From Labyrinthula sp. Ha (taxonomy: Eukaryota; Sar; Bigyra; Labyrinthulida; Labyrinthulaceae), in assembly GCA_015227615.1 (NCBI GenBank), contig JAALGZ010000036.1:310001-374000 (forward strand): 64,000 nt of DNA. The letters are read 5' to 3'. Below are positions 11,632 to 24,200 of the stretch, piece by piece (position 1 is the first letter of the stretch; every line of letters starts with the position of its first letter). The position numbers and the translations under genes are program-made. The notes beneath the pieces are model-generated. The model saw only the letters and a list, made by a program, of their open reading frames with translations. It was not told the origin of the DNA and made no database searches.

Positions 11632-12585
11632 ATGTCTTCTATTTTACTTAAGTACATGCGAAATCAAGCATCCGAGGAAAATCTTCTAAACGAGGAAATG
11701 AGCAAGTTAGAACGAGACATTGTGGGTCTTGAAATGAAACTTAAAAAACTTGATGGCGAAGTATACAATCTGAGGAAAACAAAGACTGTGCAAGACAATG
11801 ATATCAAGCTCTTGCAAGAAAAGTACCATCTTGTTGAACCGGAGATAGAAAAAGAAGCAGAAGCTTTGGATTTAGTTAAAAAGTGTAAGGATGAATATGA
11901 GAAACGGGTAGAATCATGCACTTTAAATATAAATGATCTTGTGTTGAGCAAAGATGTAATTGATAAGGAGCTCAAGAACAGCAGTCAATACGAAAATAAT
12001 GTCCTATCATTGCTAAATTCTATACAAGAAGAAAAACAGAAGATCAAAGACATACAGGCTGAAATTTCTGAATTAAAAGAAGATGATATTAGATTGGAAA
12101 ATATTGAAGCAAAAATCAAAAGCAAATTCACTGAACTGAAAGAAAAATATAAAATCTCACCACAACTTTGGTCTGATGAAGATGGAGAAAGACTTCGACA
12201 GAAAGTGTTCTCACTTGTGGGAGAGATTAACCATCAAAAAGAAAACACCCAAATGTCAGCCCAAGATGTACTGACTGAACAACAACTTAGTGAAATGATT
12301 TCTACAGTTAGTTTTGTTCACAAGCTGAATCTGAGTGAGGCGAAACTTAAGTTAATAGGAGTTTGTAGCGCTGCGGACAAACTACTCAAAGACGAGAATA
12401 CAGATTTTAGTGAAACCAGGAAAAACCTGCACCATTACAGGGAAAAAATCGCTAGCTTGAATATATCACTCCCAGAAGATTTAGTTAATGTGGAAAAGTT
12501 AGAAGTGGAAGAAAAGAAAAAACTGCATGAGCTGGAACACGAGCACAAAGAACTAACAAGAGTTCTTAGCAAACTGCGTACGTAG
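11632..12585 (+). CDS. coiled-coil protein, function unknown
   Basis: I choose the ATG at 11632, which gives 317 residues in one exon; an upstream in-frame extension lacks an ATG. Almost the entire protein is heptad-rich coiled coil: residues about 10-180 are dominated by Leu, Glu and Lys ('LERDIVGLEMKLKKLDGEVYNL'), with a short break and a W near residue 182 and more coil from 255 to the end. The length and architecture resemble kinetochore, spindle or intraflagellar-transport coiled-coil subunits. However, coiled coils match each other non-specifically and no diagnostic globular domain is present, so I assign no orthologue. It ends 116 bp before the convergent AANAT-PhzF gene. Confidence 0.75.
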   Translation: MSSILLKYMRNQASEENLLNEEMSKLERDIVGLEMKLKKLDGEVYNLRKTKTVQDNDIKLLQEKYHLVEPEIEKEAEALDLVKKCKDEYEKRVESCTLNINDLVLSKDVIDKELKNSSQYENNVLSLLNSIQEEKQKIKDIQAEISELKEDDIRLENIEAKIKSKFTELKEKYKISPQLWSDEDGERLRQKVFSLVGEINHQKENTQMSAQDVLTEQQLSEMISTVSFVHKLNLSEAKLKLIGVCSAADKLLKDENTDFSETRKNLHHYREKIASLNISLPEDLVNVEKLEVEEKKKLHELEHEHKELTRVLSKLRT

Positions 12586-12701
12586 CTTAAAGAGAATGAA
12601 CAGCAGTTACCTATCTCAATTGCCAAATTTAGTGGATATTAGAGCAGGAAGGATTGATATAATGCCATTTGAGTTTATCCCATATGTTATAAAAGTTCAA
12701 A

Positions 12702-14156
12702 CTAGAACAACTTCCCCGAACCAAATATTTTGGCATCAGCTAGAATTTGAACATTATCACCTACTACACTACCAGTCATTTTACCGCCACGAGGTGAGTC
12801 TTGTACAGCAACTACATCTCTTCCTTCATTTTGCGACGTAGAAAAATAGGGAAAGAGCATTGCATGAGCCGAACCCGTAACTGGATCCTCTGGAATACCA
12901 ACTTTGGGTCCAAAAGTTCTGGAAAGAAACCCAGTAGATTTTCTACAACAAATAGTGACGACCTGTTGAACTTCATCACCCAGAAATGAGTCAAAGTTAA
13001 TTTTCCTTTCTGTTAATTTGGAAAAAACTGAAATATCCACTTCCACCAAAGTAAAAAATGAGTCTTCAGAAAATTTAATGGTTTCGACTTCTTGAGGCTC
13101 TATCCCAAAACCATGACAAACTGTATTTAAGACCTTTTGATGCTGTTCATCACTATATTCAAGCACCTTATTAACAGGAAACACAAGAAGAATTTTCTTG
13201 TCAACTTTAGCTGCAGAGAGAACTCTTCCATCAATAAGTTCAAATACTATTTCAGACAGGTGCCGAAATTCGAGAACTTGAAACAAAACTTTCGCAGTGG
13301 CTAGAGTTGCGTGGCCACAAAATTCAACAAGCGAAGCCGGAGTAAAATATTTTATTCTAAACTTTCCAATGTCCGCTGTTTCAAATACGAAAGCAGTTTC
13401 TGAATATCCAAATTCTGCAGCTATTGACATCATACGGTCATGATCTTCATAACGAATCGGATTTTTTAAAGAGTCAAAACAAAGGACAACTGCTGCTTGG
13501 TTGCCCAAGTATTTTCTTTCATCAGCCTCAGCGGTAAAGGCAGAAACAATAAAAAAGTTTGCGATATCTGCATTTTTAGTTGCATATTCCTCATTTCTGT
13601 ACGAGATTCCTATTTCAGGAGTCATTAGAGCTTGGTTAAGAAAAGTCTTCCTCACTTTTTCAGGAGCAAGAGAAAAAGAACAATCTAACCAAAGCTCCCC
13701 TCCGTGTTGAATTGGGCTAACTTTGTTGCAGATAAAGCCAACATTCAAGTATAAGGAAACATTATGTGGTTTTGTTAATAGAGCCACATCTTCTATCTTA
13801 CTGTCTAGGTTTTTGTTATTGTTATAAACCAGTTGGAGATAGACTTTTAACATCTGTGTTGCTATACCTTGTCTTCTATGCTTTTCATCCACAAGTACAG
13901 AATGTATTCCAAGAATCTTTCCATCTGGATCATGAAAACTCATACTCTCTTCTTCAAACTCATCAAACCTGGTAGCGTTGATAAATCCAACCAATTCCTT
14001 CTCTTTGTAACAACCTAGAAAATATTCCCCAGCTTCTCGAAGACGTAACAAGATGCTTTCTTTTGAGGCAGCTTCTTTTGGTGGAAAGCATTTTGTTTCA
14101 AGAGTATGGATTTTGTCAAGTTTCTCAACAGATAGCAGCTCGTATGTCAACTTCAT
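12702..14156 (-). CDS. fusion of AANAT-like GNAT acetyltransferase and PhzF-family protein
   Basis: This single exon encodes 484 residues. Residues 1-165 are a GNAT fold of the arylalkylamine/polyamine N-acetyltransferase type: 'CFPPKEAAS' near 23, the acetyl-CoA pyrophosphate loop 'RRQGIA' at 94-99, and 'PHNVSLYLNVGF' at 130-141. Residues about 201-484 are a PhzF (diaminopimelate-epimerase-like) protein: 'FIVSAFTAEADERKYLGNQAA', the catalytic Glu in 'YSETAFV' (E253), 'YFTPASLVEFCGHATLAT' at 270-287, and the C-terminal 'EDPVTGSAHAML'. PhzF proteins are isomerases or cyclases acting on small metabolites, and AANAT-type enzymes acetylate amines. A natural inference is two steps on one amine-containing substrate, but the substrate is unknown. 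Both active-site signatures look intact. Cytosolic; no targeting peptide seen. Confidence 0.92.
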   Translation of the reverse strand: MKLTYELLSVEKLDKIHTLETKCFPPKEAASKESILLRLREAGEYFLGCYKEKELVGFINATRFDEFEEESMSFHDPDGKILGIHSVLVDEKHRRQGIATQMLKVYLQLVYNNNKNLDSKIEDVALLTKPHNVSLYLNVGFICNKVSPIQHGGELWLDCSFSLAPEKVRKTFLNQALMTPEIGISYRNEEYATKNADIANFFIVSAFTAEADERKYLGNQAAVVLCFDSLKNPIRYEDHDRMMSIAAEFGYSETAFVFETADIGKFRIKYFTPASLVEFCGHATLATAKVLFQVLEFRHLSEIVFELIDGRVLSAAKVDKKILLVFPVNKVLEYSDEQHQKVLNTVCHGFGIEPQEVETIKFSEDSFFTLVEVDISVFSKLTERKINFDSFLGDEVQQVVTICCRKSTGFLSRTFGPKVGIPEDPVTGSAHAMLFPYFSTSQNEGRDVVAVQDSPRGGKMTGSVVGDNVQILADAKIFGSGKLF

Positions 14157-14284
14157 TGAAGATACTGTTTTGTTTTTGATTTGTATCTGAAGAAGAATTT
14201 AGGAAGCACTTAGGAAACTTTGAAGAAATGCATTTAAAGAAAACTTGGGCACTTTAAGAATAAGTATGTACTGAAATTTTGGGC

Positions 14285-15245
14285 ACAAGGAACTCGTCGC
14301 CACCAGGAAGCACCAGAAACTTACTCCCCCCCCATCTCTAACCAAACCTATATATTACTTAGAGGCTATATCGTTACTTGGAGAAGAGCCATGACCACCA
14401 TAAAAGGGCCTCCACCTCAAATATCAAAGTACCAAACAAAGAACCAACCTTCAGCACAAGAAAATCAGGAAGAGACAGCTAACCAGGGCCCAAACAGGAA
14501 GCAAGAACTAGCAACAGAATATGAAGCAGAGGGAACTAAAAGAACACCGCTGCATCCCATACTTCGTCCGGAAAAGAACATCCAAAGCCCCTCCACACAG
14601 AATATACGCAGAAGAATCTCACCCATAGCCACAAGAACAACCGCAAAAATAACCCAATGAGGTCGACGTACGAATCCTGTGGATTGTATCCAGCTCCTGG
14701 AACATGCAAACGAGTCCACAGCAAGGGCAGAAGAACAAACAAATAACAGGAATCCTGGACATGAATCACCAACTATCACAGCAGAAGATAACTGCTGAAA
14801 CACGTTCACTGACCAGAAATCATCTCAACGCAATCTTAAAAAAATAAATATAAGTTGAAAAAAGAAACCCCCAGCTACGAAAAATAAACATCGTCAAAAT
14901 CCTGAAGAAAACTACTAACTCAGCTAGAAACAAAAAAAAACTCGCCCTTCTGCAGATTATATAACCTTCATAAGACACAAAAGCTTCAAAATTTTTCAAA
15001 AAACTGCAAGCAATACTTGGGAGAAGAACTTTGATTAGAAAAGAAGCATATCTGGCAAAAGATTCAAATCGTTCAACATAATATCAACTTTGCATCGAAT
15101 ATGAACAGGAAGTATATAGGAAAACATGAAAAAGCAACTTGGCACCAAACACATTCTCACCCCTTGAAATGGGCACACGTGAGATTCTTTCTTTTTTTTG
15201 TGCAATTTATCTTTTCTTGATTTTAATGTGGATTGTAACATATTG
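14285..15245 (+). mobile_element. 3' fragment of a LINE (non-LTR retrotransposon)
   Basis: This segment matches the 3' part of the LINE at 59.47-63.46 kb. Both contain a Pro-rich stretch followed by 'KPIYY', an EA.(A/S)LLGEEP block, a 'HPILRP'/'PILRP' block, an 'R(R/T)ISP' block and a 'NP(V/M)D.IQ(L/V)LE' block. The 3' UTRs also match near their ends ('cgtgagatt', a T-rich run, then 'gatt..gtgg.ttgta'). Stop codons interrupt the frame. Endonuclease and reverse transcriptase are missing, so this is a 5'-truncated copy, the usual result of incomplete target-primed reverse transcription. Divergence from the second copy is large, so they are distinct subfamilies or an old insertion. Confidence 0.8.
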
Positions 15246-18019
15246 GACGGAAATTTGACACATTATGGGACTGGTTTACTTCAATAAACCTCTACTTTTA
15301 GGAAACCTGATTGAATCAGAATATTCTGCAGAATGCCCTAAAATCTGGCCGCAAAGAACTTTCTTCAGTAAGTCCGTTGAGTTAACCAGAAACCTTCCAA
15401 AGTCTTTAAAGACCATGCCGTAGTACAAAGAATCAGAAACAACTAGAGTAACAGACTACCCACTCTTCTCATGATATTTTTAACAAACGGTAACCAAGAC
15501 AAATGTAAAATCACAACGTAGGAGTCTGGACCGGAATGCTATTGTGGTTATTATCTTTACAAAAAATAGGCCGTCGTCAAAGCTAACCGTGCTAAAATAA
15601 CACAAATCTAAGCATAATGAAATATTAGAAATTTAAGTTAAACATAGAAGTTTTCTTTTATTTAAAAAATAAAGGACTAAGACTTCAAAAAGCTTACAAC
15701 AATCTCTGTTTGTTCATACTGACACATCACGAACAAGCTATCAAATTAAAAGGTTTAAATACTAAAGGAAACGTAGTCAATTTTCACATAGAGTTTAATA
15801 AAAACCGAGAAAATGAAACTTGGAGCAATTTAAATGTAAAATGTTAGGGATTCTTAAAATATACTTCAAAATAAGTTGGTGAAAAGATATCAAGCAGTAC
15901 ATTGATCTTTTCAGCTCTTAAGAAACTAAAGCTCAGTAGGCATTCTTAATCAATCTCGTTTTAAAATACTTTTGCAAACAAAAGTTTCTGAAATTTTATC
16001 TCCATTATTGAGGATACATCCATTAATATCATTTAACTGAGAAGGCTCGGAAGCAATTACATTCATATTGTCTCAAAAAAAAACATTCCCTGAATCGATA
16101 ATTTACACTACCTTAAGAAAACCAAAAAAGTAAACGAAAAAAGATATCCCGCACAGAAAAAGGTAATTTTCCCTAAGGTGAACAATATTTAATCTTTTCT
16201 ATTTCTTAATCCAAATTAAACAGCCTCTATCTCTTACTCTTTATTCCTTTGAGGTATTTTTGCTCGCATAATCTTGCCTTTATAGTCAATGTGATGGCTA
16301 TACTGTTGTTCGTGATGTGTGCCACTAGTAATCTTCACATCTCTGAATCACTCAAAACTCTGGCAACTAGCTGTATCTTCACTGATAAGGCCATAGCTAA
16401 ATACACATCAAAGCAAATCAAGAGTTAATACAAGCTTTGTGTTCAAGTGCCGTACCAAAAAAAGGTAATGTTCTTCCTCTGGTAAATTTCACCTCGACAT
16501 GAATTCTACATAATTCAGCTATGTTTTTTTTTCATTATTTCCATTTTGCTGTAAATTCGGGGTATTCGGAAAAGTCAAGATTGAAAAAAATATCGCCCGT
16601 CTTTAAGCCTCTTCTCGACATTATTTTACTTATGAGGTATTATTTTGATTCATTGCATTAATCGTTCTCTTTCTTTCAATTTTTTATGTAAATTACACAA
16701 TAAAATTTTGATATCCTCCTTAAAATTCTTCAGCTTAGGTATGTATTCTTGAATTTCTAGACTCTTCATTTTTGGTAACCTAATAGTTATCTTGTATATT
16801 TCTTCGTATCTTGGTAGATAAAAACTTACCTGACAAGATTCACAGATAACTTTAAACCTTTTTTCTGCGTATCTAGTATATATCGAAGCACATATCCTTT
16901 GACTTTATTCTTAAGCTTACTCGATGATCTTTCTGATATCTTACAATCTTTGCCATGAAAATTTTGTTGTCCTTGCTTAATATCTTCGAGGTCGGATTTA
17001 ACTTAGAATCTACCTTCACACTTTGACGACCAATCGACCGTTTTAATTTAGTACGTATCTATTGCTTTGTTCATACTGAAAGATATTCTTTACCTCTCTA
17101 ACATCTTAGAGACCACAATTAAAATAGTAAAGGGTAGTGATTAAAATAAAAGGAGAAACAATTTAAATAACTATATACTCTATAAACATTAATAAGTATC
17201 CACTCATATAACAAGTTGTCTAATTAAGATCTGTCTCATTTCTTATCAAAAAACAAGAATCATAAACATTCTGTTTAAATTCCCAAAAATAGAAAACCAT
17301 AAGTTAATAAAACTAACAAGTTGAATATCAATTAGAATCTAAATAGGTTCACTGAGACCAATTGTAAAAATATGTATTCGTTTCAACTCCAAAGTTCATT
17401 TAAAATATGTTATTAAAAACGGCGTGGTGCTATTTGACCTAAAGATGTACTCAACTAACAAGATTAAACTATTGAAAACTTCTACAGTCCCTGTTCAGGG
17501 ATGTTAAATTAAATAAAAATGATTAAAACATGGTTTAGAGAAGAATGCTTTCAACAAAAAGGAAACATGTCTAAATTCCTGGACTTTATCTTAAAAATCA
17601 AAACATGGGCAGGGACCAGTTTTTAACAAATCACCACAGGCCAGGTTAATTAACGTCATCAGCTTAAATATAATAATGTAAGCTCAAGAGAACCAGTGAA
17701 GAGAGAATGTTAGCTCGGGGTAGTCTACTATGGGATTCAATGGCTCATATTTTAGTTCCAGGCCACTTTGTGTTGAAAATGCGAAACCCGTTCTAGATTT
17801 ACCAGACATGGGATCATGATCCTTACAACTTTGGTAAATTTTACTCCGTAGCACTACTTTAATCTTATATCTCATTTCGAATGCTCTAATTCAGCCTTCA
17901 TAAGATTCTACTACTTCATACAGCAATTTTTCTATTCACCCAACAATTTGGAATATTGTACTTATGAATTCTTCGAAATATCTTGTGCATCAGGAGTGGA
18001 TATGAGATTTGAAAAAAAA

Positions 18020-18147
18020 TATCTATAATTATTTAATAATTTTTTTCTTTTTGATTATCAATGAAGGAATTGAGAATTTGATTATAATCAAATTTTTCTG
18101 ATATTATTCTCATTTTCAATTGATTATCATAAATAAATTAGGGCCCA
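18020..18147 (+). repeat. degenerate copy of AT-rich hairpin MITE
   Basis: The sequence aligns along its length with the MITE at 50066-50220. Both have 'gattatcaat.aa', a 'ttgat' block, 'atcaaat..ttctgat', a second 'gattatca' and a right end of the form 'aaat...gggccc'/'aaatccgagccct'. Several internal GATTATC/GATAATC inversions give it a hairpin character. The divergence indicates an old insertion. Confidence 0.6.
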
Positions 18148-18329
18148 CCACCTTGTACCAAACAGTTCAAGAATCTATGCTTTACTTAAATATTGTATGG
18201 AAATTCATAAAAGAAAGCCATATGGCCCGGGAATAGTTCAGTAATGGAATATAGAAGGGCAATATGCCCCATATTTGGAAACATTACATATGCTGGCAAA
18301 ATGAAATATATTTTTTTGGGCGCTTAGCG

Positions 18330-18476
18330 GACGGAAATTTGGCTTAACTTTTATTGATAATCAAATTATAATCAATACTCAATCAAAATAGTTGGGAATT
18401 ATAATAAAAAATGAAGAATATAAATGTGGAAAAAATGTTTATTTAGAAATTACCAATAAATTAAATCCGATCCCAA
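18330..18476. repeat. second degenerate hairpin MITE copy
   Basis: The right end 'attaaatccgatccc' is nearly the terminal inverted repeat of the MITE at 50066-50220 ('attaaatccgagccc'). The left part 'cggaaatttggcttaac' followed by 'attgataatcaa' resembles its left terminus. The interior is diverged. It lies about 190 bp from the other degenerate copy, in the same desert. Confidence 0.45.
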
Positions 18477-21400
18477 ATCAGGGCTACCTATTTTTACTTT
18501 AACCCAAATGGTTTCACTAGCTGATGTAATCACACATACATACTGTTTCAACACCCTTATAAATAGCGAAGATACTTTTTAATAGCAGCCAGGAAGATGG
18601 GATTTCATTTTTCATGTACGCAGTAATATCTCTAACACGAACAAAAAAAGTTATGAAACAAATATGGCATTAACTACAAATCTAAAATGTTCTTGTGGCA
18701 TTCATCACTCGCTCAGTTCCATAATATTAGGATGGGATGCTACCTCTGTACAAGATGTCACATGACTTAGTCGCTACTTATATTATTAATCATCACCCTT
18801 GCCAATCATTCTGTGTGACTGCTTCAATACAACAATTAATAAAGTTTTGGTCCTATTAGAAAGCTACAAATTCTATTTAGTATCTTTATTCTCGACTGAC
18901 TCTTCGAAGTATACTGATGAAAGTTTCTCTTATGATGGGTTACTTAATTCCTTAGCATTCATTTTTCTAAAATCAGCATGCTTCGTCTTTCTATTCAGTA
19001 TCACATCAGAGTTTTCTACACTTTCCGGTTCTCAATACGGGGCTATAATATGGGTATAATAGAAGTTAAGTCTTTAGATACATGTTTCAGAACCAAATAT
19101 ACTAGCTGAGCGTCGAAGTAAACCCAAATTACTGAAATTATGAACTCATACAAATTGTTTAAACTTAGAACTACAAGAAATTGATAGGCGAAAATACAGA
19201 AAAGATCAACCCAACTCAATTTATTCGGCAAATATTAATTGCTGACAGGTCGTACTTGTATTATTTAAACTGCATTTTATGATAAATTGCTTTCTAAATA
19301 GTAGGTACGAATCAAGCGCTTATCTAAAATCTTGGTTTATTCTGACAACACAAATAAAGCATGTAGGCTGAAAATCTTCATTATAGTTGACCAGGTAATC
19401 AAAATAGAAGAAGAAAAGCACCTAACTCAGATTTTTGTTTGGATTTATTTTTCCTTGCTCCAGTTTTTTTCAATTCAACAGCGATTATATGAAATTAATT
19501 TGAAATGACCATCCCAGTTACTTTTTTCATGACTTAAAGCCTTCAAATCAATAAATGTTATTGGAAGAGTAATTAATCACAAAATATAAGTTTTACCCCA
19601 GTTCTAAACCTAAGAAGGATAGGAATCTTATTTCTGATACCTCTAGGCCCAACTGTAGGTATAATTCGGTAATTAAACTAATGATTAATACCCGAAAAAT
19701 TACTTATTCAAAGTCCTTGCAAACCTAAATGATTGTTTTTTTTTCAAAAAAAGACACAGTGATCTAAGTGACAGCTACCTACTCTCGCCATTAGGTAACT
19801 CACTCCTACATTACTGGTTGTATCTGCGTATTTGACCACTAAATTTTTCAAGTTTTTGGTATGGCTCATTCAGGAGGGGTTATAACTTGAGTTATCTTGT
19901 TTGACCGTAATGTTCTGTGATTAAATATTATTGTGGTATCATAGGATAAAAAATACTTTACCCATTATCATAGGTTATATTAAATACGTGTTGCTTTTAG
20001 AAGCTTCCATTTGCCCTGCATCTATGGGTGCTTGTAACTCATACCTATCTCAGAAAATATGAGTAACAGAATTGTTTTCATTTACCATACTTACTGAAAG
20101 AGCTCTTCACCTACATTTGTGGGTATATTGAATCAAAATTCTTGAGTCACATTTAAGGAAGTATGAGGGTTTTATCAAACCCCTCCTGTCACTAATGTCT
20201 ATAAAATGATACTCTTTGTCTGTGTTGACAATATAGGAATCTCATCCGAAAACTCAACGGCTGTCCTGGAAAAACTAAATGCTGTAACACTTCGAGGTAA
20301 TTTTACATATGTTTCACTTTTCTTCTATATATTTGCAAGCCGAAGTCCTTAAAAAACATCATATACTAGAGCACAAATGATGTGTAGTATTTTATACTTC
20401 ATATATTGCAGTGAATTAAATTTAATCATTATAAATCCATATTAACTTTTTTTTAGATCTCAATGGCTAAAATTCTACGTTATTTATTGAATTTATATTA
20501 AAATCAATCAAAATCTCGATTCTCGTATGACATAGTCTATTCAACAACCCATAAACTCATTTGTGTCCTGTTTTCTGAATATTTAAATTTGCCTTAGTTT
20601 GCGCATTTACATCATAATTTATTTAGGCATAAAGTATCAGCATAATTTTGGTAAATTCCAACATTGATTATAGCTCTTACGGTGTTTTCAATACAAGGGA
20701 TACAAATACAGTTGATTTCTTCTGTTGCTAATAGTTGTAAACAGATGGTAGAATGCCAAAGTATTTATGCAAAAAGTTCTGAGTACACTGTATCAACCAT
20801 AGAGTAAAACTCTCAAATCCCTGGCGGGGAAAGCTAAGAATATAAATTGTATTAATTAGTGAAAATTTACCTTGGAAACTGTTGTTAACCTCATTTTATT
20901 AATTCAAAAGCTTTATCTTTAGGCCTTCTATTCTTAGACCTAGTTCTCTTTCTTCACTATTTGTACCGCATTTCTGACATGATTCATATATACTCTTGCA
21001 TCTTTTCCTTCTTTTAGGTCTAATATATGGCTAATAAAGTCTCTTCTAGTACAAGTAATACCTTCAGAAGGTTAGTAAAATATGATTGTGTGTTCTTGGT
21101 TTAACTTTTCCATAAGGACATTTCAATTGCTATGTTGTTACCGTTCAATGCTCTACATCCTATTAGAATTAACGGTATTAATAAACCTTCTATTTACCTA
21201 ATAGATGTCTCAAAACAAAATTTCCGCCAATAAATCAAATGAAGGTTTTTTAAATAAAACACACTGGATCACAATAACATATATTACCTTAAACAAGCCT
21301 TAAGCTTATTAGATCCTAGTACTATGTATATATAGTTGGCATCAAGTTTGAATAGCGATTTTCATTTCCAATATATCTCATTTAAGTTTCATGGTCCTTC

Positions 21401-23699
21401 ATACCAATCTCCAAAAATTCTTTACTATTTCACATTAACATTAAGAAAAAGTGCCTTCCGATGGCTATCATCAGCAGCTGTGTTGGTACTTCCTTTTTTT
21501 TCTCGACTGAAATGTTCTGGCTCAAGTTTTGACAAATCTGGTTCTGGTATTGTTGTTATAGCTACATAGCTCCAGATTTGCTTCACTACCTAGTAATTGT
21601 CACAGTAAACTATGTGAACTATTCTAATTGGTCTCCTATATGGAGTTACAAACCCATTTATAGTCTTCTTTTCAGGGTAAGAATTATATATAGTAGAAGA
21701 TGATTTCTATCTTGAAAATAAAAACCCTTATCTCGTAGAATTAGCCAATATGCCCCAATAATTCCGGCAAAATTTTACTGCTCAAAGCAAAGTTCCTTTC
21801 ATGCTGCCACTTCACGTCACAATGCTCATTATATACGTCCGCTGAAACTAGTCATGAGAAAAGAAAAATTCGTTCAGATGCCGTTCTCTCTGTTCCTGAA
21901 GCAGAATAACCGAAATAATACCTATGCAGACTAAAGAAAAACGACTGATACTCACCAACACAGTCTTAAGTTTTAAAGGACTTTTACATGATTTATTTAG
22001 AGTAGAAGCAGAAAAAACTAGCGGGATGGTGTATCCTTAAAAACTTGCATCTATAACTGTCCCCAAGTAATACGACATGTAATTGGTTTGCAACATCTCT
22101 TCTAGTTAAGCTGGGACATGGCCAATATAACTGAAACATATTCTTACCTGAACTATCTCAAGTGTTTGGACAATATTAATCAGCATTTAGCTTGCAAGAA
22201 CAAGGGTAAAATGGAGAAAGCATACGGTAAGAATTTCCTCGTAAGTTTCATGACAATGACAAAGTTAAACATAAGTCTCTCATACTTGATGAAAAACAAA
22301 TGTTATATATGAGATAAAAGCACGGATTTCCGGTTATCCAACATAAAAATAGCAAAAATATAATAAGAATGTTCATAAACTACAGGGATGAATAAATGAA
22401 CTTAGTCAACTGTAGACATATTGGAACTAGAACATCGGAAACTAATTCTAAAAAATCCTCAAATTCATTCAGAATGTGACTGTAGTACAAAAAATTGACT
22501 TATAAGAATATTCAATGCCACATGTTTATATATAAGCAATAGACTTAGTACTGCTGGCTGGATAATAACAATCGCAGTCAAGTAGCAGTTGAACGGGGGT
22601 ATTATATATTGTGTCATTGTACCACATTATCCTAATGTGACATTGGACACTAAATATATGTCCTTGAAATACTACAACCAAAGGTTTTACACCGTTAATA
22701 ATTTATTATCAAACCGACTGTTTTGGCTCCATCTCAATTGTATGACAGTTTGCAGTGGAAAAAAGTTATTTCCATATTACGTTATCACAAGTGAAGCAGT
22801 AAAAATGCTTCTGCATGAGCTAATGATATATTCCGTAAAGAATTTATATCCTGGAAAAGTATGTTGGGATAATAGAGAACGGATTTTGATCCTTGTGTTT
22901 AATAGTTAAGCAAGAAAATTCTGCAAGACAGTCGGGACTCATGCATTTACGTTAGCTGAACCCATGTACTATTTGACTAAAAAACAAAAGGAAAATATAG
23001 AGCTCAAGCTATATTCTACCTATTCAATAACCGATTAGAAATTGTAGCATCATTTTGAAAACCTTGCTAAGAATCTTCGCACGTGAATATCTTTTGTGTA
23101 TTTTACCTGATCTCCTATGTACTCTGTACTATAAACCATAGTATCACAGATCAGAAGTGGCTCACAAAGGTTCTCCTATCCACTTGCAATCATGTTCTAC
23201 ATTCCTGTCAAACTATTCTCTACAATAAGAATACTTTAAAACCTATGTTTAAATGGTGACTCAGTTCAAAAAGAAATTATTGCACAATGGATGTTTAGTT
23301 CGTTTTAATATTATAGTTTCTTTAATTGCTAGTTTTAGTTTTCATTATTCAGCGGTCTGAGAATTGCAAGCACATGGACCCAAGCAATAGCTACACAAAC
23401 TGAATGAGAAGGCGAAAACGTTTTTTTTCCATAAATTTTCAAAATTTTGCTTTCTTTGAGTCATTGCAATATTTTGGTTTGGCACCATAGATCTAGAAAT
23501 ATGGTATCTTGAGATTATGTTGCGGCATGGTAACTTCAGTTTAGTGCTAATCCAAGATATATATATCATCTAATATATGTCTAACTTTAAGAGGTAACAC
23601 AAAGAAGCCTGTGCTTATTCCACTTTATTTTTGTTGTATAGCTTAGTTCTAGTGCAGTTATTATTTTCAATTTCTCGGGAGCTGTAATCTAAGAAAACG

Positions 23700-24200
23700 A
23701 GCACATTTTAGACAAATTCTTCTGTACAAACCATTAGATATAGTGCTTGAGACTTACTAAGGATAATGATCCATGATAAGAGCAGCAGAGCCATACTATC
23801 TACCACCAGATGTCATTCACATCTTTTGTTCCTGAATAATAAGCTTTAAATACGTTGACTTATATCTTTTTGGTGCTCCTTCGTTTGCACTGTTTGAAAA
23901 CCAATTTAGCTCTCAGCAGATTCTATTGACTAATGATTCAATTTATGTGTTGTTGATTAACCCATACAATTTTCTAACATTATATCATCGATGTAAGCTA
24001 CCATAGTAGCTGCAACATATAGTACCTCGTTTATTCACTAGGTCCTGGTTTATACCAAGAGAATCAAGCTCAAATTTCTTTTGCAAACATTATTTGGTAT
24101 AGGATACCCCATTTGGACCGCTTAGAAAGTTGTGTTAATGTAAACTACAGCTTATGTGAAAATTTTATTGTAATCATACTAATTTCGGAATAAGTTTTGA
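23700..24200 (-). mobile_element. possible Ty1/Copia-like retroelement fossil
   Basis: On the minus strand a short stretch resembles the reverse-transcriptase core of Copia-type elements, including a 'YIDDI' box near 23984-24001 and a 'KRG' motif upstream at typical spacing. The reading frame is broken in many places. No long terminal repeats, gag, integrase or RNase H could be recognised around it. It would be an old, heavily decayed remnant. Confidence is low because the match is short and the DNA is AT-rich. Confidence 0.3.

Noticed and set aside
11632-12585. Nuf2 or another NDC80-complex subunit
   Set aside because: Size and coiled coil fit, but there is no calponin-homology head or other diagnostic sequence, and coiled coils match non-specifically.
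22589-22909. 106-codon plus-strand frame in the desert
   Set aside because: It has no recognisable domain, Tyr/Leu/Asn-rich composition typical of AT-rich random sequence, and no neighbouring exon.
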